Origin: CAYZJD01 sp964483455
GTDB lineage: Bacteria; Acidobacteriota; Terriglobia; Bryobacterales; Bryobacteraceae
DNA: 29,857 nucleotides
Assembly (NCBI GenBank): GCA_964483455.1
Contig: CAZACK010000062.1
Coordinates: forward strand, 1-29,857
Direction of reading: 5' to 3'
This document shows, one piece after another, positions 1 through 9,098 of the stretch. A program made the position numbers and the translations under genes. The notes under the pieces are model-generated. The model was given only the letters and a program-made list of their open reading frames with translations, did not search any database and was not told where the DNA came from. How positions within the stretch are numbered: position 1 is the stretch's first letter; each line of letters starts with the position of its first letter.

Positions 1-265
<265 letters not shown>

Positions 266-363
266 GCGGCTCCCGATCGTCATTCCTTCGCTGCTGTCCT
301 TGACGCCGCTCGGAGCGATCCTCTAATCTCTAGTTTGGAAGCAGTGATTGCGACCACGTGCCC

Positions 364-789
364 ATGAAAACCTCGGTCAAGGGCGAGTATGCCCTTCTGG
401 CTGTCTTTGACCTCGCAGCCCAACCAACAGCCAACCCGGTCAAGATCGCGGATATCGCCAGACGGCAGAATGTCCCCCAGAAGTTCCTGGAGTTGATTCT
501 CGCCGCGTTGAAGCAGGGAGGGTTCGTCGAGTCGCGCCGGGGCGCGGAGGGTGGATACCTTCTCGCCCGCGCCCCCGAGGGCATCACGGTTGGCGATGTG
601 CTTCGCTTCGTCGAAGGGACGCGCGGGGGCAAGCCGCGCGGCAGGCGCAGGTCTGACGATCCGTTTGCGGACATGTGGCGTAAGGTGGACGAGGCCGTAT
701 CGGAGATCGTGGACAGAACCAGTTTCGCGAAACTGGTACGCGCGTGGGCGGACAAGCAACACCAATACGTTGCGAACTGGGAAATCTGA
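364..789 (+). CDS. Rrf2-family transcriptional regulator, cysteine-free, CymR-like
   Basis: A 141-residue winged-helix regulator. The N-terminus MKTSVKGEYAL, the recognition region IADIARRQNVPQKFLE and the wing RGAEGGYLLARAP are the Rrf2 signature. There is no cysteine anywhere, so it cannot bind the Fe-S cluster that IscR, NsrR or RsrR use. The C-terminal helix (MWRKVDEAVSEIVDRTSFAKL) resembles CymR, the cysteine-metabolism repressor of Firmicutes, which works in complex with CysK. A cysteine synthase gene starts 35 bases downstream, which supports that role. ATG 364 was chosen; an in-frame GTG at 358 is possible and no strong ribosome-binding site distinguishes them. Family assignment is firm; the CymR-like function is inferred from missing cysteines and neighbourhood. 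Confidence 0.88.
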   Translation: MKTSVKGEYALLAVFDLAAQPTANPVKIADIARRQNVPQKFLELILAALKQGGFVESRRGAEGGYLLARAPEGITVGDVLRFVEGTRGGKPRGRRRSDDPFADMWRKVDEAVSEIVDRTSFAKLVRAWADKQHQYVANWEI

Positions 790-812
790 TCCGCGCCTGT
801 GAAGACGCGCCC

Positions 813-820
813 GGGAGGAA
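813..820 (+). promoter_or_regulatory. Ribosome-binding site fixing the TTG start of cysK
   Basis: GGGAGGAA lies four bases before TTG 825. It supports a TTG start over the earlier in-frame ATG at 744, which would place 27 unrelated residues inside the preceding regulator gene. Confidence 0.7.
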
Positions 821-824
821 CTGC

Positions 825-1781
825 TTGATTTTCGACGACAATTCGCTGAGCGTCGGCCGCACGCCGCTGGTCCGGCTGAACCGGATCGTAAAGGGGGCCG
901 CCGCCGCCGTCTTCGCCAAGGTCGAAGGCCGCAATCCCGGCTACTCAGTGAAGTGCCGCATTGGCGCCTCGATGGTCTGGGACGCCGAGAAGCGCGGCGT
1001 CCTCGGTCCGGGCAAGGAGATTATCGAGCCGACGAGCGGTAACACCGGAATTGCGCTGGCTTTCGTGGCCGCCGCGCGCGGCTACCCGATCACGCTGACC
1101 ATGCCCGAAAGTTTTTCGATCGAGCGCCGCAAGGTGCTCAAGGCGTTCGGCGCAAACCTCATTCTGACTGATGCCTCGCTGGGCATGGGCGGCGCCATTG
1201 TCAAGGCCGAAGAGATTGTGGCATCCGACCCCAATCGATACGTCCTGCTCCAGCAGTTCAAGAACCCGGCGAATCCGCAGATCCACTTCGAGACGACGGG
1301 GCCCGAGATCTGGGAGGATACCAGCGGCTCGATCGACGTGCTGGTCTCCGGTATCGGCACTGGCGGCACGATCAGCGGCGTCTCCCGCTACATCAAGAAC
1401 GTCAAGGGCAAGCGCATCCTGTCGGTGGGCGTCGAGCCGGCCGCCAGCCCCGTCATCACGCAGACGCTCAACAAGCAGCCCGTGAAACCGTCGCCGCACA
1501 AAATCCAAGGCATCGGCGCCGGCTTCATCCCGGCCACACTAGACCTGTCGATGGTGGACCGCGTCGAGACCGTGACGAACGAAGAAGCGGTCGAGTTCGC
1601 CCGGCGGCTCGCCCGCGAGGAAGGACTGCTGTCGGGGATATCCTGCGGCGCCGCCGCCGCCGTCGCCACCCGCCTCGCCTTCGATCCCGAATTCGCCGGT
1701 ATGTGTATCGTCGTCGTGCTGCCGGACTCCGGCGAACGCTACCTCAGCACCGTCCTTTACGACGGAATGTTCACGGAATAG
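825..1781 (+). CDS. cysK: Cysteine synthase (O-acetylserine sulfhydrylase)
   Basis: A 318-residue PLP enzyme that makes L-cysteine from O-acetylserine and sulfide in the cytoplasm. From TTG 825 the N-terminus IFDDNSLSVGRTPLVRLNR aligns residue for residue with CysK. The PLP lysine is K43 in SVKCRIG. The substrate loop TSGNTG is at about residues 70-75, and a glycine-rich phosphate-binding loop GIGTGGTISG follows in the C-terminal half. The C-terminal motif reads GISCGAA where CysK usually has GISSGAA. That change is conservative and seen in some homologues. Length is normal for CysK. It follows the Rrf2 regulator by 35 bases and is probably co-transcribed with it. CysM or cystathionine beta-synthase-like activity cannot be excluded, but the N-terminus favours CysK. 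Confidence 0.93.
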   Translation: MIFDDNSLSVGRTPLVRLNRIVKGAAAAVFAKVEGRNPGYSVKCRIGASMVWDAEKRGVLGPGKEIIEPTSGNTGIALAFVAAARGYPITLTMPESFSIERRKVLKAFGANLILTDASLGMGGAIVKAEEIVASDPNRYVLLQQFKNPANPQIHFETTGPEIWEDTSGSIDVLVSGIGTGGTISGVSRYIKNVKGKRILSVGVEPAASPVITQTLNKQPVKPSPHKIQGIGAGFIPATLDLSMVDRVETVTNEEAVEFARRLAREEGLLSGISCGAAAAVATRLAFDPEFAGMCIVVVLPDSGERYLSTVLYDGMFTE

Positions 1782-2111
1782 TACACGCATTTCCGCTTCG
1801 AATCTCCGGTTGCACGCTGGAAGACATGGGCAGTCTGGTAGGCCCGGTTTTCTAAGGTCTGCAAGTCGGTTTCGCTTGCCCGGAACTGATGGTGCGCCGT
1901 TTATTCCCACCAGTTTCGCGCGTCTTGCACCGGGAGTTCTAGTACTTAATTAGGCCATTGGTACGTTAGCTTTCGGTAACAGGCCGGCCCATTTTCGCTT
2001 AGAATCGACTTCGAGAGACGAACCGGCGAGCGGTACGACTGGAAACTCCATTCGTACCGTGCGTCGGAGGGAGATTGGCTTGGAAGGGATTGTGGTTCCT
2101 GGAGGGGTTAT
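1782..2111. other. Intergenic region with a 5' leader for the next gene
   Basis: About 330 bases without a convincing gene on either strand. It is less GC-rich than its neighbours around 1930-1980. It contains a -10-like TAGAAT at 2000-2005 with no clear -35, and an inverted repeat at 2031-2059. A purine-rich GGAGGGG at 2101-2107 is the ribosome-binding site of the gene at 2112. Confidence 0.5.
2031..2059 (+). repeat. 8-bp inverted repeat in the leader of the gene at 2112
   Basis: CGGTACGA at 2031-2038 and TCGTACCG at 2052-2059 are perfectly complementary across a 13-base loop. It lies between the -10-like TAGAAT and the ribosome-binding site, so in RNA it would be a 5'-UTR hairpin, or in DNA a possible operator. 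No T-tract follows, so it is not a terminator. Confidence 0.45.
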
Positions 2112-2726
2112 ATGGGGATCGAGATTGGCTGGATCTTTTACGCTGGAATTGCCGCCGCCGTCTCAACGGGGTTCCTTCTCATGGCTTTAGCCCTGAACTG
2201 GGCGACGAGACCCAGGGAGCGGCCGGGGGGCGCCTCCCAGGCAAATACGGACCCCACAGAAGTCGCGCGACAGGAATTCCGCGCGCGGAACGGTGTCCGG
2301 GCTCTCCTTGCGTTGGAGGAAGGGTTCGGACTGACCGTCCTGCCAAACGGGGTGTTTGGGTTCACGTTTACACCGGCCTACGAGGATTCGCCGGTTTTCC
2401 GCGAACGGAGACCGCACTCATTTGAAGTGCACAAGCTCCGGGACGGGAAGGCGTTCCTGCTGGGGTTTGCTTCGGCCGGCGATGCCGAGTCGATCGACAA
2501 CTGTCCGTTGGAGGCGCACGTCTCGCTCCATCCGCAGGCAAGCGAATGCGCTCCGAAGCTGGTGTGCATTCCATCGAGTCGGATCGCCCGTTACAAGGAC
2601 TATCGGCCGGGCGGTTCGGCCGGCATGGAAATCATGGTTGTGCCGCCTGGCCTGAAAGGGATGGGTGCGACGCCGCCTTCCTTTCGACTGGAGCGTCCCA
2701 TCCCGGCCGCGCCGCGGGCGTTCTGA
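2112..2726 (+). CDS. Membrane-anchored protein of unknown function
   Basis: A 204-residue protein I do not recognise. Residues about 6-28 (GWIFYAGIAAAVSTGFLLMAL) form one hydrophobic helix, so it is probably an N-terminally anchored membrane protein with the remaining 170 residues forming a soluble domain. That part has alternating beta-type stretches (FGLTVLPNGVFGFTF, KAFLLGFASAG), two cysteines near C-APKLVC and a proline-rich end. The start ATG has GGAGGGG four bases upstream. It ends 10 bases before the stop of comEC on the other strand, so the two genes converge. A long leader with a hairpin suggests its own promoter. Confidence 0.65.
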   Translation: MGIEIGWIFYAGIAAAVSTGFLLMALALNWATRPRERPGGASQANTDPTEVARQEFRARNGVRALLALEEGFGLTVLPNGVFGFTFTPAYEDSPVFRERRPHSFEVHKLRDGKAFLLGFASAGDAESIDNCPLEAHVSLHPQASECAPKLVCIPSSRIARYKDYRPGGSAGMEIMVVPPGLKGMGATPPSFRLERPIPAAPRAF

Positions 2727-2736
2727 CCGCGCACAA

Positions 2737-5379
2737 CTACTGGCCGGCAAACGGCGCTTCCTTGCCGATCCCGCGGTGGGACCATCGATAGGTGTCGGCC
2801 CGGATCCTGGAGCCGTCCGTCCGAATCGAGACCAAGCCCCAGTTGTTCGTCCCTAGCAGTGTCGCGTGGCTTGCGGCGAGGCGGCGGCAGACTTCCGGGT
2901 GCGGGTAGTTATACCGGTTCAGGAAGCCCGCCGAGACAACGGCCAGCGATGGACGGACGCGATCGAGCAGTTCCTCAGTCGTGGACGTGCGGCTGCCATG
3001 ATGCGCGACCTTGAGCACATTGGATCGAGGGAGGGCATTGCGGGCGAGCAGATCTGCCTCGATCTCCCGCTCGATCTCGCCGGCGAGCAGAAAACTGTGC
3101 CCCCGGTAGCGGACTCGAAAGGCCAGAGAATCGTTGTTCCGGGGCTCGGTCGCCGGCGTGTAACCCGGCGGTGGCGCAAGCACCTCGATTCTCGTCCCCC
3201 CAAAATCGAACGTCTCGCCCCCTTGCAACGCCCGAACTCGGACGCCCAGCCGCTCGGCCCTTCCCCGAAGGGCCTGCCAGCCGGGCGACTCCGGTGTCGC
3301 GCCGGTCCACAACTCGGCCGGTTGGAAGTTCGCGAGCACGGAGGGCAATCCGGCCATGTGATCGTCATGCGCGTGGCTCATGGCGACGACGTCCAGCCGC
3401 CGAATCCGTCTGGACCAGAGGTACGGGGAGACGATGTCCTCGCCCGTGTCGAGCCCCCTTGAGCCTTTTCGTCCGTAGGAGGGAAAGCCGCCGCCGTCCA
3501 TCAACATCATCCTTCCGTCTGGAAAAGCCACGAACAGGCTCTCACCCTGGCCTACGTCGATGACCGCCAGTTCCAACACTCCCGGCTCGACACGAGCGGG
3601 AAACCGGTGCCAAACCAGCAGAACCAGCCCGGCGGCCACTGCCGCCAGCGCGCTTCGGCGCAAGTAGGCTCTTGAACGAACTGCCGCGCCGAGCGTTATC
3701 ATCGCCGCCGAAAGCCCGACTGCCAGCCATGTGGGGGGATCGGGGATCCGCCAGGCCGGCTCGACCCCAACGTGCCAGTCGACCACCGAGCGGGATGCGT
3801 CAAGCAGTACGCCGGCTGCGGCGGCCGGTAGATTCCAGTTGCTGAAGACGGCCAGAAAGCCGGCGGGAACGATCAGGGACATCAGCGGGACGACCAGGAG
3901 ATTGGCGGAAAGGCCGGAGAGCGAGACCCGGTGAAAGTAGATCACCATTGGCAGGACAAGGCCTATCTGAACGGCGGCTGAAACGAAGGCCAGTTCATAG
4001 ATGTAGAATCCGGCGCGGAACAACGGGGCAAGGGCGATGAGCGCCAGGCGCTGTCTGGTGCGGGCCAGCAGCGACACGGTCTCGGCGACCAGCCGCAGTT
4101 CCACTCTGAACTGGGCTGACTTCGGGGGGAGCCGTATGTCGCGGTCGCGGTCGTCAAGGTCCGCCAGCGCTCGCACCAGGGGCTGCGAGGTGTTTTCCAG
4201 AAGCGGAACCGCGAGGGCTGCAATCGCGACGACGCTGAGGAAGGAAAGCTGGAAGCTTGCTTCAAAAAGCTGGTGCGGATCGAGGGCAAGGAAAACGAGC
4301 GCCACCGCCGACAGCAGGTTGAGCAAGCGGCTTCGCCGGAACAGGAACCGCGCGACGAGGTACAGCGTCAGTCCCGCGGCGGCGCGCACCACCGGCGTTT
4401 GCCAGCCGGTGAGGAGGGCGTACAACCATGCCAGGGATCCCGCCGCCGGTAATATGGCGAAGTCGAAGGCGGGAAAGAGGCGGAAGGCAAACAGGACGAC
4501 GGCGGCGAGGGCCGTCAGATGCAGCCCCGAGATCACGATCGCGTGGTAGGTGCCGGTGAAGCGAAAATGGTCGGTCCACACCTTCTCCACCCGCGACTGG
4601 TCGCCGATCAGGATCGCTCGCATCATCCCGGTGGCGTAGGAGTCGCCGGAGTACAGACGGTCAAGGCGATCGAGCGCCAGCTCGCGAATGCGGAAGATAA
4701 CTGCCTGAAACCGGTTACCGCACGAGCGGTCGAGCTTGCGCACGGCGGCGGCCGAGCGGGCGGTGGCGATCCAGTAGATGTTGCGCCGGGCGAGGTAGCC
4801 CTCTTGGTCAAACGATCCGGGGTTGCCGAAGTTTCTCGGGCGGCGCACGTGGGCGTCGACTTCCACCTCCTGGCCGTAGGCGAGCCGGGGTGCGGTTTCG
4901 CCTTCGCGCAGATAGACGTTCACGCGCACACGGGCCTTGGGCGCCAGTTCGAGTACGAACTGCTCGCGACCCTCGTACAGGAACGGCGGTTCCACCACGC
5001 AGCCGCCGAGGATCACTTCCTCGCGCGGTCCGGCATCCAGTTCAGGAGGCGGCCCCGGCCGATGCGCAACGGCGGCGAGAATCCCGGCGAAGGCAAAGGC
5101 TAGGGCGACCGAAATGCGCGCCAGCCACGGCGACCGGAGACGCCAGGCCAAGGCGGCCAAAACGGAGAAGGCGCACGCGGGTAAGATCGCCTCGCCTGCG
5201 CGAAATGGGACAAGAGAAGAAAGGGCGATGCCCGCCGCGAATGCCGAGGCGGGGAGCAGGAGAGGTTCGCGCAGACGTGTCCCCACGTAGATTTGGTGGG
5301 TGGGAGAAAGAGATCGTCTCCCCGTTTTCGCCCGCGCCGTGCGCCGCCAGCGGAAGGAGACCGCCGAAAGGCGCACCAC
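2737..5379 (-). CDS. comEC: ComEC/Rec2 DNA-uptake channel protein
   Basis: An 880-residue inner-membrane protein that carries single-stranded DNA into the cytoplasm during natural transformation. It shows the full ComEC order. N-terminal membrane helices (about 40-105) come first, then a DUF4131/OB-fold-like segment (about 120-210). The competence domain with the motif HAIVISGLHL (279-288) and many membrane helices follows to about 600. A C-terminal metallo-beta-lactamase domain carries H669-A-H671-D-D673-H674 and a later AHHGSRTS motif. These residues are present, so a nuclease role on the incoming strand is possible. The start is a GTG at 5379 with AGGAA just upstream; no ATG is better placed. 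It diverges from rhamnulokinase across an 83-base gap. No other competence genes are in the window. Confidence 0.93.
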   Translation of the reverse strand: MVRLSAVSFRWRRTARAKTGRRSLSPTHQIYVGTRLREPLLLPASAFAAGIALSSLVPFRAGEAILPACAFSVLAALAWRLRSPWLARISVALAFAFAGILAAVAHRPGPPPELDAGPREEVILGGCVVEPPFLYEGREQFVLELAPKARVRVNVYLREGETAPRLAYGQEVEVDAHVRRPRNFGNPGSFDQEGYLARRNIYWIATARSAAAVRKLDRSCGNRFQAVIFRIRELALDRLDRLYSGDSYATGMMRAILIGDQSRVEKVWTDHFRFTGTYHAIVISGLHLTALAAVVLFAFRLFPAFDFAILPAAGSLAWLYALLTGWQTPVVRAAAGLTLYLVARFLFRRSRLLNLLSAVALVFLALDPHQLFEASFQLSFLSVVAIAALAVPLLENTSQPLVRALADLDDRDRDIRLPPKSAQFRVELRLVAETVSLLARTRQRLALIALAPLFRAGFYIYELAFVSAAVQIGLVLPMVIYFHRVSLSGLSANLLVVPLMSLIVPAGFLAVFSNWNLPAAAAGVLLDASRSVVDWHVGVEPAWRIPDPPTWLAVGLSAAMITLGAAVRSRAYLRRSALAAVAAGLVLLVWHRFPARVEPGVLELAVIDVGQGESLFVAFPDGRMMLMDGGGFPSYGRKGSRGLDTGEDIVSPYLWSRRIRRLDVVAMSHAHDDHMAGLPSVLANFQPAELWTGATPESPGWQALRGRAERLGVRVRALQGGETFDFGGTRIEVLAPPPGYTPATEPRNNDSLAFRVRYRGHSFLLAGEIEREIEADLLARNALPRSNVLKVAHHGSRTSTTEELLDRVRPSLAVVSAGFLNRYNYPHPEVCRRLAASHATLLGTNNWGLVSIRTDGSRIRADTYRWSHRGIGKEAPFAGQ

Positions 5380-5437
5380 TATTTCCTGCCTTTTGAGTTT
5401 GACCCCGGCCCCGCACAGCCACGCACCGCGCCCGCGA

Positions 5438-5443
5438 TATACT
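5438..5443 (+). promoter_or_regulatory. -10-like element upstream of rhamnulokinase
   Basis: TATACT lies 19 bases before the ATG at 5463, giving a very short leader. No good -35 is at the usual distance, so only the -10 is proposed. Confidence 0.35.
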
Positions 5444-5462
5444 GCATATCCCGGACGAATCC

Positions 5463-6923
5463 ATGAACCACTACCTCGCCATTGACCTCGGCGCCGAGAG
5501 CGGGCGCGTAATGCTCGGTTCCATCTCGGACTCCAGGCTCACGCTCGAGGAACTCCACCGCTTCCCTAATACCCCGGTGCGTACTCCCACCGGCCTCCAC
5601 TGGGACGTCTTCCGCCTCTTCCACGAAATCCAGCACGGTCTCGCCGTCGCCGGACGCGAGCGCAAACTTGCCATTGAAGGAATCGGCATCGACACCTGGG
5701 GCGTGGACTTCGGCCTGCTCGGACGCGACGGCTCGCTCGTTGCCAACCCCATGCACTATCGCGATTCCCGCAACGACGGCATGCTCGAGCGCACCTTCGC
5801 CGTCGTCCCTCGCGAGGAGATCTTCGCCCACACCGGCATCCAGTTCATGCAGCTCAACAGCCTCTACCAGCTGTACTCGATGAAGCTGGCCGGCTCGCCG
5901 GGCCTCGACGCCGCCGCCACCCTCCTGTTCATGCCCGACCTTTTCAACTACTGGCTCACCGGCGTCCAGAAATGCGAGCTCACCATCGCCAGCACGTCCC
6001 AGTTCTACAATCCGCTCAAAAAACGATGGGCCACGGAATTGCTTGATCGCCTCGGTCTTCCCTCGTCGATTCTTCCGGAGATCGTTCCCCCCGGCGCCTT
6101 CCTCGGCAACCTTCTCCCTTACATCGCCGAAACCGCCGGGCTCGGAGAGGTGCCGGTCTACGCCACCGCCGGTCACGACACCGCCGCCGCCGTCGCCGCC
6201 GTGCCCGCCCAGGCAGGCCGCTGGTGCTATATCAGCTCCGGCACCTGGTCGCTGATGGGCGTGGAACTCGACGAGCCGGTCGTCAACAGCCGGTCCCTCG
6301 AGCTGAACCTCACCAACGAAATTGGCGCCGAGTCGAAGATCCGCCTGCTGAAGAACATCGCCGGCATGTGGCCGTTGCAGGAATGCCGCCGCGCCTGGAC
6401 GCTGGAGGGCAGGGAATTCAGCTACGAAGAGCTGACGCGGATGGCGGCGGGCGCGAGGCCTTTCGGCGCGATCATCAACCCCGACGCGTTCCTCCATCCC
6501 GGACAGATGCCGCAGCGGATCGCCGAGTACTGCCGCTCCACCGGGCAGGAGCCGCCCGCCGGCCCCGCCGAAATGTGCCGCGCCATCTTCGAGAGCCTTG
6601 CCCTCCGCTACCGGCAGGTACTCGAGAGCATCGAGTCTCTCCTCGGCTACAGGCTTGACGTGTTGCACATCGTCGGCGGCGGCTCGCGGAACCAGGTGCT
6701 CAACCAGTGCGTGGCCGACGCGACCGGCGTGCCCGTGGTGGCCGGCCCCTCGGAAGCCACCGCCGCCGGCAACGTCCTGGTGCAGGCCATCGGAGCCGGC
6801 CTGCTCACCGGCCTGCCCGAAGCCAGGCAGGTCGTTCGCGCCTCCTTCGACCTGGCTGTCTTCGAGCCAAAATCACGCGAAGGCTGGGATGAAGCCTATG
6901 CCCGCTTCCGCAATCTCCCATGA
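5463..6923 (+). CDS. rhaB: Rhamnulokinase (FGGY carbohydrate kinase)
   Basis: A 486-residue FGGY-family kinase. Its closest recognisable type is rhamnulokinase, which phosphorylates L-rhamnulose to L-rhamnulose-1-phosphate with ATP. N-terminal LAIDLGAESGRVM is the phosphate-1 loop in the rhamnulokinase form (GAESGR). GIDTWGVDFGLL is the RhaB signature with the catalytic aspartate. GHDTAAAVAAVP and YISSGTWSLMG match the second half, and HIVGGGSRNQVLNQ is the adenosine-binding FGGY signature. Length equals E. coli RhaB (489). It begins after a -10-like TATACT and is followed 72 bases later by a TIM-barrel isomerase. No rhamnose isomerase or aldolase gene is visible here. Confidence 0.9.
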   Translation: MNHYLAIDLGAESGRVMLGSISDSRLTLEELHRFPNTPVRTPTGLHWDVFRLFHEIQHGLAVAGRERKLAIEGIGIDTWGVDFGLLGRDGSLVANPMHYRDSRNDGMLERTFAVVPREEIFAHTGIQFMQLNSLYQLYSMKLAGSPGLDAAATLLFMPDLFNYWLTGVQKCELTIASTSQFYNPLKKRWATELLDRLGLPSSILPEIVPPGAFLGNLLPYIAETAGLGEVPVYATAGHDTAAAVAAVPAQAGRWCYISSGTWSLMGVELDEPVVNSRSLELNLTNEIGAESKIRLLKNIAGMWPLQECRRAWTLEGREFSYEELTRMAAGARPFGAIINPDAFLHPGQMPQRIAEYCRSTGQEPPAGPAEMCRAIFESLALRYRQVLESIESLLGYRLDVLHIVGGGSRNQVLNQCVADATGVPVVAGPSEATAAGNVLVQAIGAGLLTGLPEARQVVRASFDLAVFEPKSREGWDEAYARFRNLP

Positions 6924-6995
6924 CCACAAGCCCCCTGTGGCGCGGGCCCATGGGCCGCGTTCACAAACCCCCATAGGAAAGGAGCAGCAAGCATC

Positions 6996-7841
6996 GTGAT
7001 CGAACTCGGGCTACATACCGACAACTGGCGCCCACTCAGCGGCAGCTTCAAAGTCGCCGCCGAAACCGCCGTCAAGTACGGCCTGAAACACCTGGAATTC
7101 GCCGCCATTCACGGCCAATACTTCATCCAGGCGATGGGATATGAGCCGGGCATCTCGCTTCAGTCCAACCCGCGCGCCCTCAAGCGTTACTGTGACGGCC
7201 TCGGGCTGAAGATCTCGCAGATCGACGGCTCGTTCCCCATCATGGGGCCGGAGGGCTCGGCCTTCGGCGTCCAATACGTGCAGCAATCCATCCGCTTCGC
7301 CGCCGAGCTGGATTGCCCGATGGTGGATACCGTCGACGGGGCGCTCGAGATCGAAGGCTACACGCGGGACGAGGTCTTTCGCATCACCTGCGACAACTAC
7401 CGGCAGTGCCTCCCGTGGGCCGAGGACTACAACGTGATCATCAACGTCGAGCCGCACGGGCCGTACACCACCGACGTCGAGTTCATGAACAGGCTCTTCC
7501 GCCACTTCGACTCGGAACACCTCCGCCTCAACTTCGACACCGGCAACACGTTCATCTCCGGCAAGGACCCGCTGGCCTACCTGAAGGATCTGCGGAAATA
7601 CCTCTCGCACTGCCACATCAAGGACGTCAGCGGCGACTTGGCCGCCGCGGTCCGCGGCGAGGAAACCGGCATCGCGTGCAGCGAGGTGCCGGTCGGAGGC
7701 GGCGTGAACGCCGCCAACATCGCCGGCTGCCTGGCCTACCTGAAGGAAACCGGCTGGGACGGCGTGGTGTCGATCGAGTGCTACGGCGCCGACGCGAACA
7801 TCGCGAAAAGCGTTCAGTTCCTCCGGCCGCTGGTGGCCTGA
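6996..7841 (+). CDS. Sugar phosphate isomerase/epimerase, TIM barrel
   Basis: A 281-residue protein of the AP-endonuclease-2/xylose-isomerase-like TIM-barrel family. Metal-ligand segments are visible: NVEPHGPY (Glu), LNFDTGNTF (Asp), CHIKDVSG (His) and the C-terminal VSIECYG (Glu). The substrate is not evident. Position after rhamnulokinase suggests a sugar or polyol, but the family is broad. GTG 6996 is used because AGGAAAGGAG stands about ten bases upstream and no ATG precedes the conserved IELGLHTDNW start. It ends four bases from the stop of the convergent oxidoreductase. Confidence 0.85.
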   Translation: MIELGLHTDNWRPLSGSFKVAAETAVKYGLKHLEFAAIHGQYFIQAMGYEPGISLQSNPRALKRYCDGLGLKISQIDGSFPIMGPEGSAFGVQYVQQSIRFAAELDCPMVDTVDGALEIEGYTRDEVFRITCDNYRQCLPWAEDYNVIINVEPHGPYTTDVEFMNRLFRHFDSEHLRLNFDTGNTFISGKDPLAYLKDLRKYLSHCHIKDVSGDLAAAVRGEETGIACSEVPVGGGVNAANIAGCLAYLKETGWDGVVSIECYGADANIAKSVQFLRPLVA

Positions 7842-7845
7842 AACT

Positions 7846-9075
7846 CTACAGTTGCAGGCCGGCGTCGAGCTTCGTGTTCAAGTCCAGCATCTCGTCCCAA
7901 GTGGCGGCGCCGCCGCGGTAGGCGGCCATCCGCCCCAGGATGCAGGCCAGGTTGCTGTCCACGCTCTCGGCCGCGTTGTTGAGGTAGTTGCCGGTCTTGA
8001 TGCTCTGGAGAAAGGCCTTCACGTTCGCGATGGCGCCGTCGTCGAAGGTCGGGTCGCGGTCGGCGCCTTTCCATTGGGTCTGCCCCGAGATGGCCACGTA
8101 GCCGTCGTACCGCGGGTCCACGCCGAACCGCGCGCCGAGCCCGTAGTGCGAATCGACAGTGCCGGCCGTGCCGTACACCCGGATGCAAATGTCGTAGAAA
8201 CCCTTGGCGAACTGGATGGAGCTGAAGTCGACCGTCACGTCGTTCGGGTACCAGAAGGTGACCACGAAGTAATCCCAGCAGTCGCCGTAGTTCATCCGCA
8301 CGTTGTGGCCGCCCATCCCGCTCGCTTTGGTCGGATGCCCCCGCAAATACCAGTTGGCGACGTCGAGGGCGTGGATGTTCTGCTCGACGATGATGTCGCC
8401 GGACAGCACGCGGTCGCGCGGCCAGAGGCGCAGCCGGGCCTCGTCGCGCGACCAGCCCGGCCGCGGCGTGGGATCGCCGCCGGAACCGTGGTAGAACACG
8501 TGACCCAGCACCGGCGTGCCGATGTCGCCGCGATGCACCCGCGCCGCCGCCTCCCGGAACGCCGGCTGCGCCCGCGTCTGGAAATCGACCAGGAAGCTGA
8601 CCTTCCCCTTGGCCTTGAGCCCGCTCTCCAGGATGCTGCGGCAGCCGGGCACGTCCACCGCCACCGGCTTCGCCAGAAACACGTGCTTGCCCGCGTCCAC
8701 CGCGGCGGCGACCTGTTCGGGATGAAAGTAGGGCGGCGTCTCGATGACCACCGCGTCCAGCTTCGAGGCGATCAGCTCCTGGTAGCTCTTCAGCCCGCGA
8801 TAGAGCCGCGACGGCTCGACCTTGAACTTTGCGCGTCCGGTCTCGAGCCGGTCGTGGAACGCATCGGCCAGGGCCACGACGTGCCCACCCGATTGCGTGA
8901 AGAAGTCGCCGATCCATTCCCCGCGGCCGCCGATGCCGATGATGCCTAGCTCGACGGCCGAGTTGGCTTGTGTGCCGAAGACGGTCTCCGGCTTGAGGAG
9001 CAGGAATCCCGCCGCCGTCGATGAGGATTTCAGAAACGCCCGACGGCCTGCTGTAGCTTCACTATTCTGTTGCAT
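7846..9075 (-). CDS. Gfo/Idh/MocA-family oxidoreductase with Tat-type signal
   Basis: A 409-residue NAD(P)-dependent oxidoreductase. Residues 11-12 are a twin arginine (GRRAFLKSSSTAAGFLLL), a Tat export signal typical of the acidobacterial and planctomycete Gfo/Idh group. The Rossmann loop GIIGIGGRG follows at about 44-52. The usual EKP catalytic triplet appears as AKP, with K136 in HVFLAKPVAV retained. The C-terminal alpha/beta domain runs to the end (QNIHALDVANWYL includes the expected histidine). ATG 9075 was preferred to upstream in-frame starts because it places the Tat motif at the N-terminus; the upstream extension is arginine-rich and atypical. Substrate unknown, presumably a sugar or glycoside handled in the periplasm, in line with the adjacent sugar genes. 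Confidence 0.87.
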   Translation of the reverse strand: MQQNSEATAGRRAFLKSSSTAAGFLLLKPETVFGTQANSAVELGIIGIGGRGEWIGDFFTQSGGHVVALADAFHDRLETGRAKFKVEPSRLYRGLKSYQELIASKLDAVVIETPPYFHPEQVAAAVDAGKHVFLAKPVAVDVPGCRSILESGLKAKGKVSFLVDFQTRAQPAFREAAARVHRGDIGTPVLGHVFYHGSGGDPTPRPGWSRDEARLRLWPRDRVLSGDIIVEQNIHALDVANWYLRGHPTKASGMGGHNVRMNYGDCWDYFVVTFWYPNDVTVDFSSIQFAKGFYDICIRVYGTAGTVDSHYGLGARFGVDPRYDGYVAISGQTQWKGADRDPTFDDGAIANVKAFLQSIKTGNYLNNAAESVDSNLACILGRMAAYRGGAATWDEMLDLNTKLDAGLQL

Positions 9076-9098
9076 GCCTCGGGATGATACCAAACGCC

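Noticed and set aside
5379..6668. A 429-codon minus-strand open frame over rhamnulokinase
   Set aside because: Glycine/glutamate-rich antisense shadow of a clear FGGY kinase.
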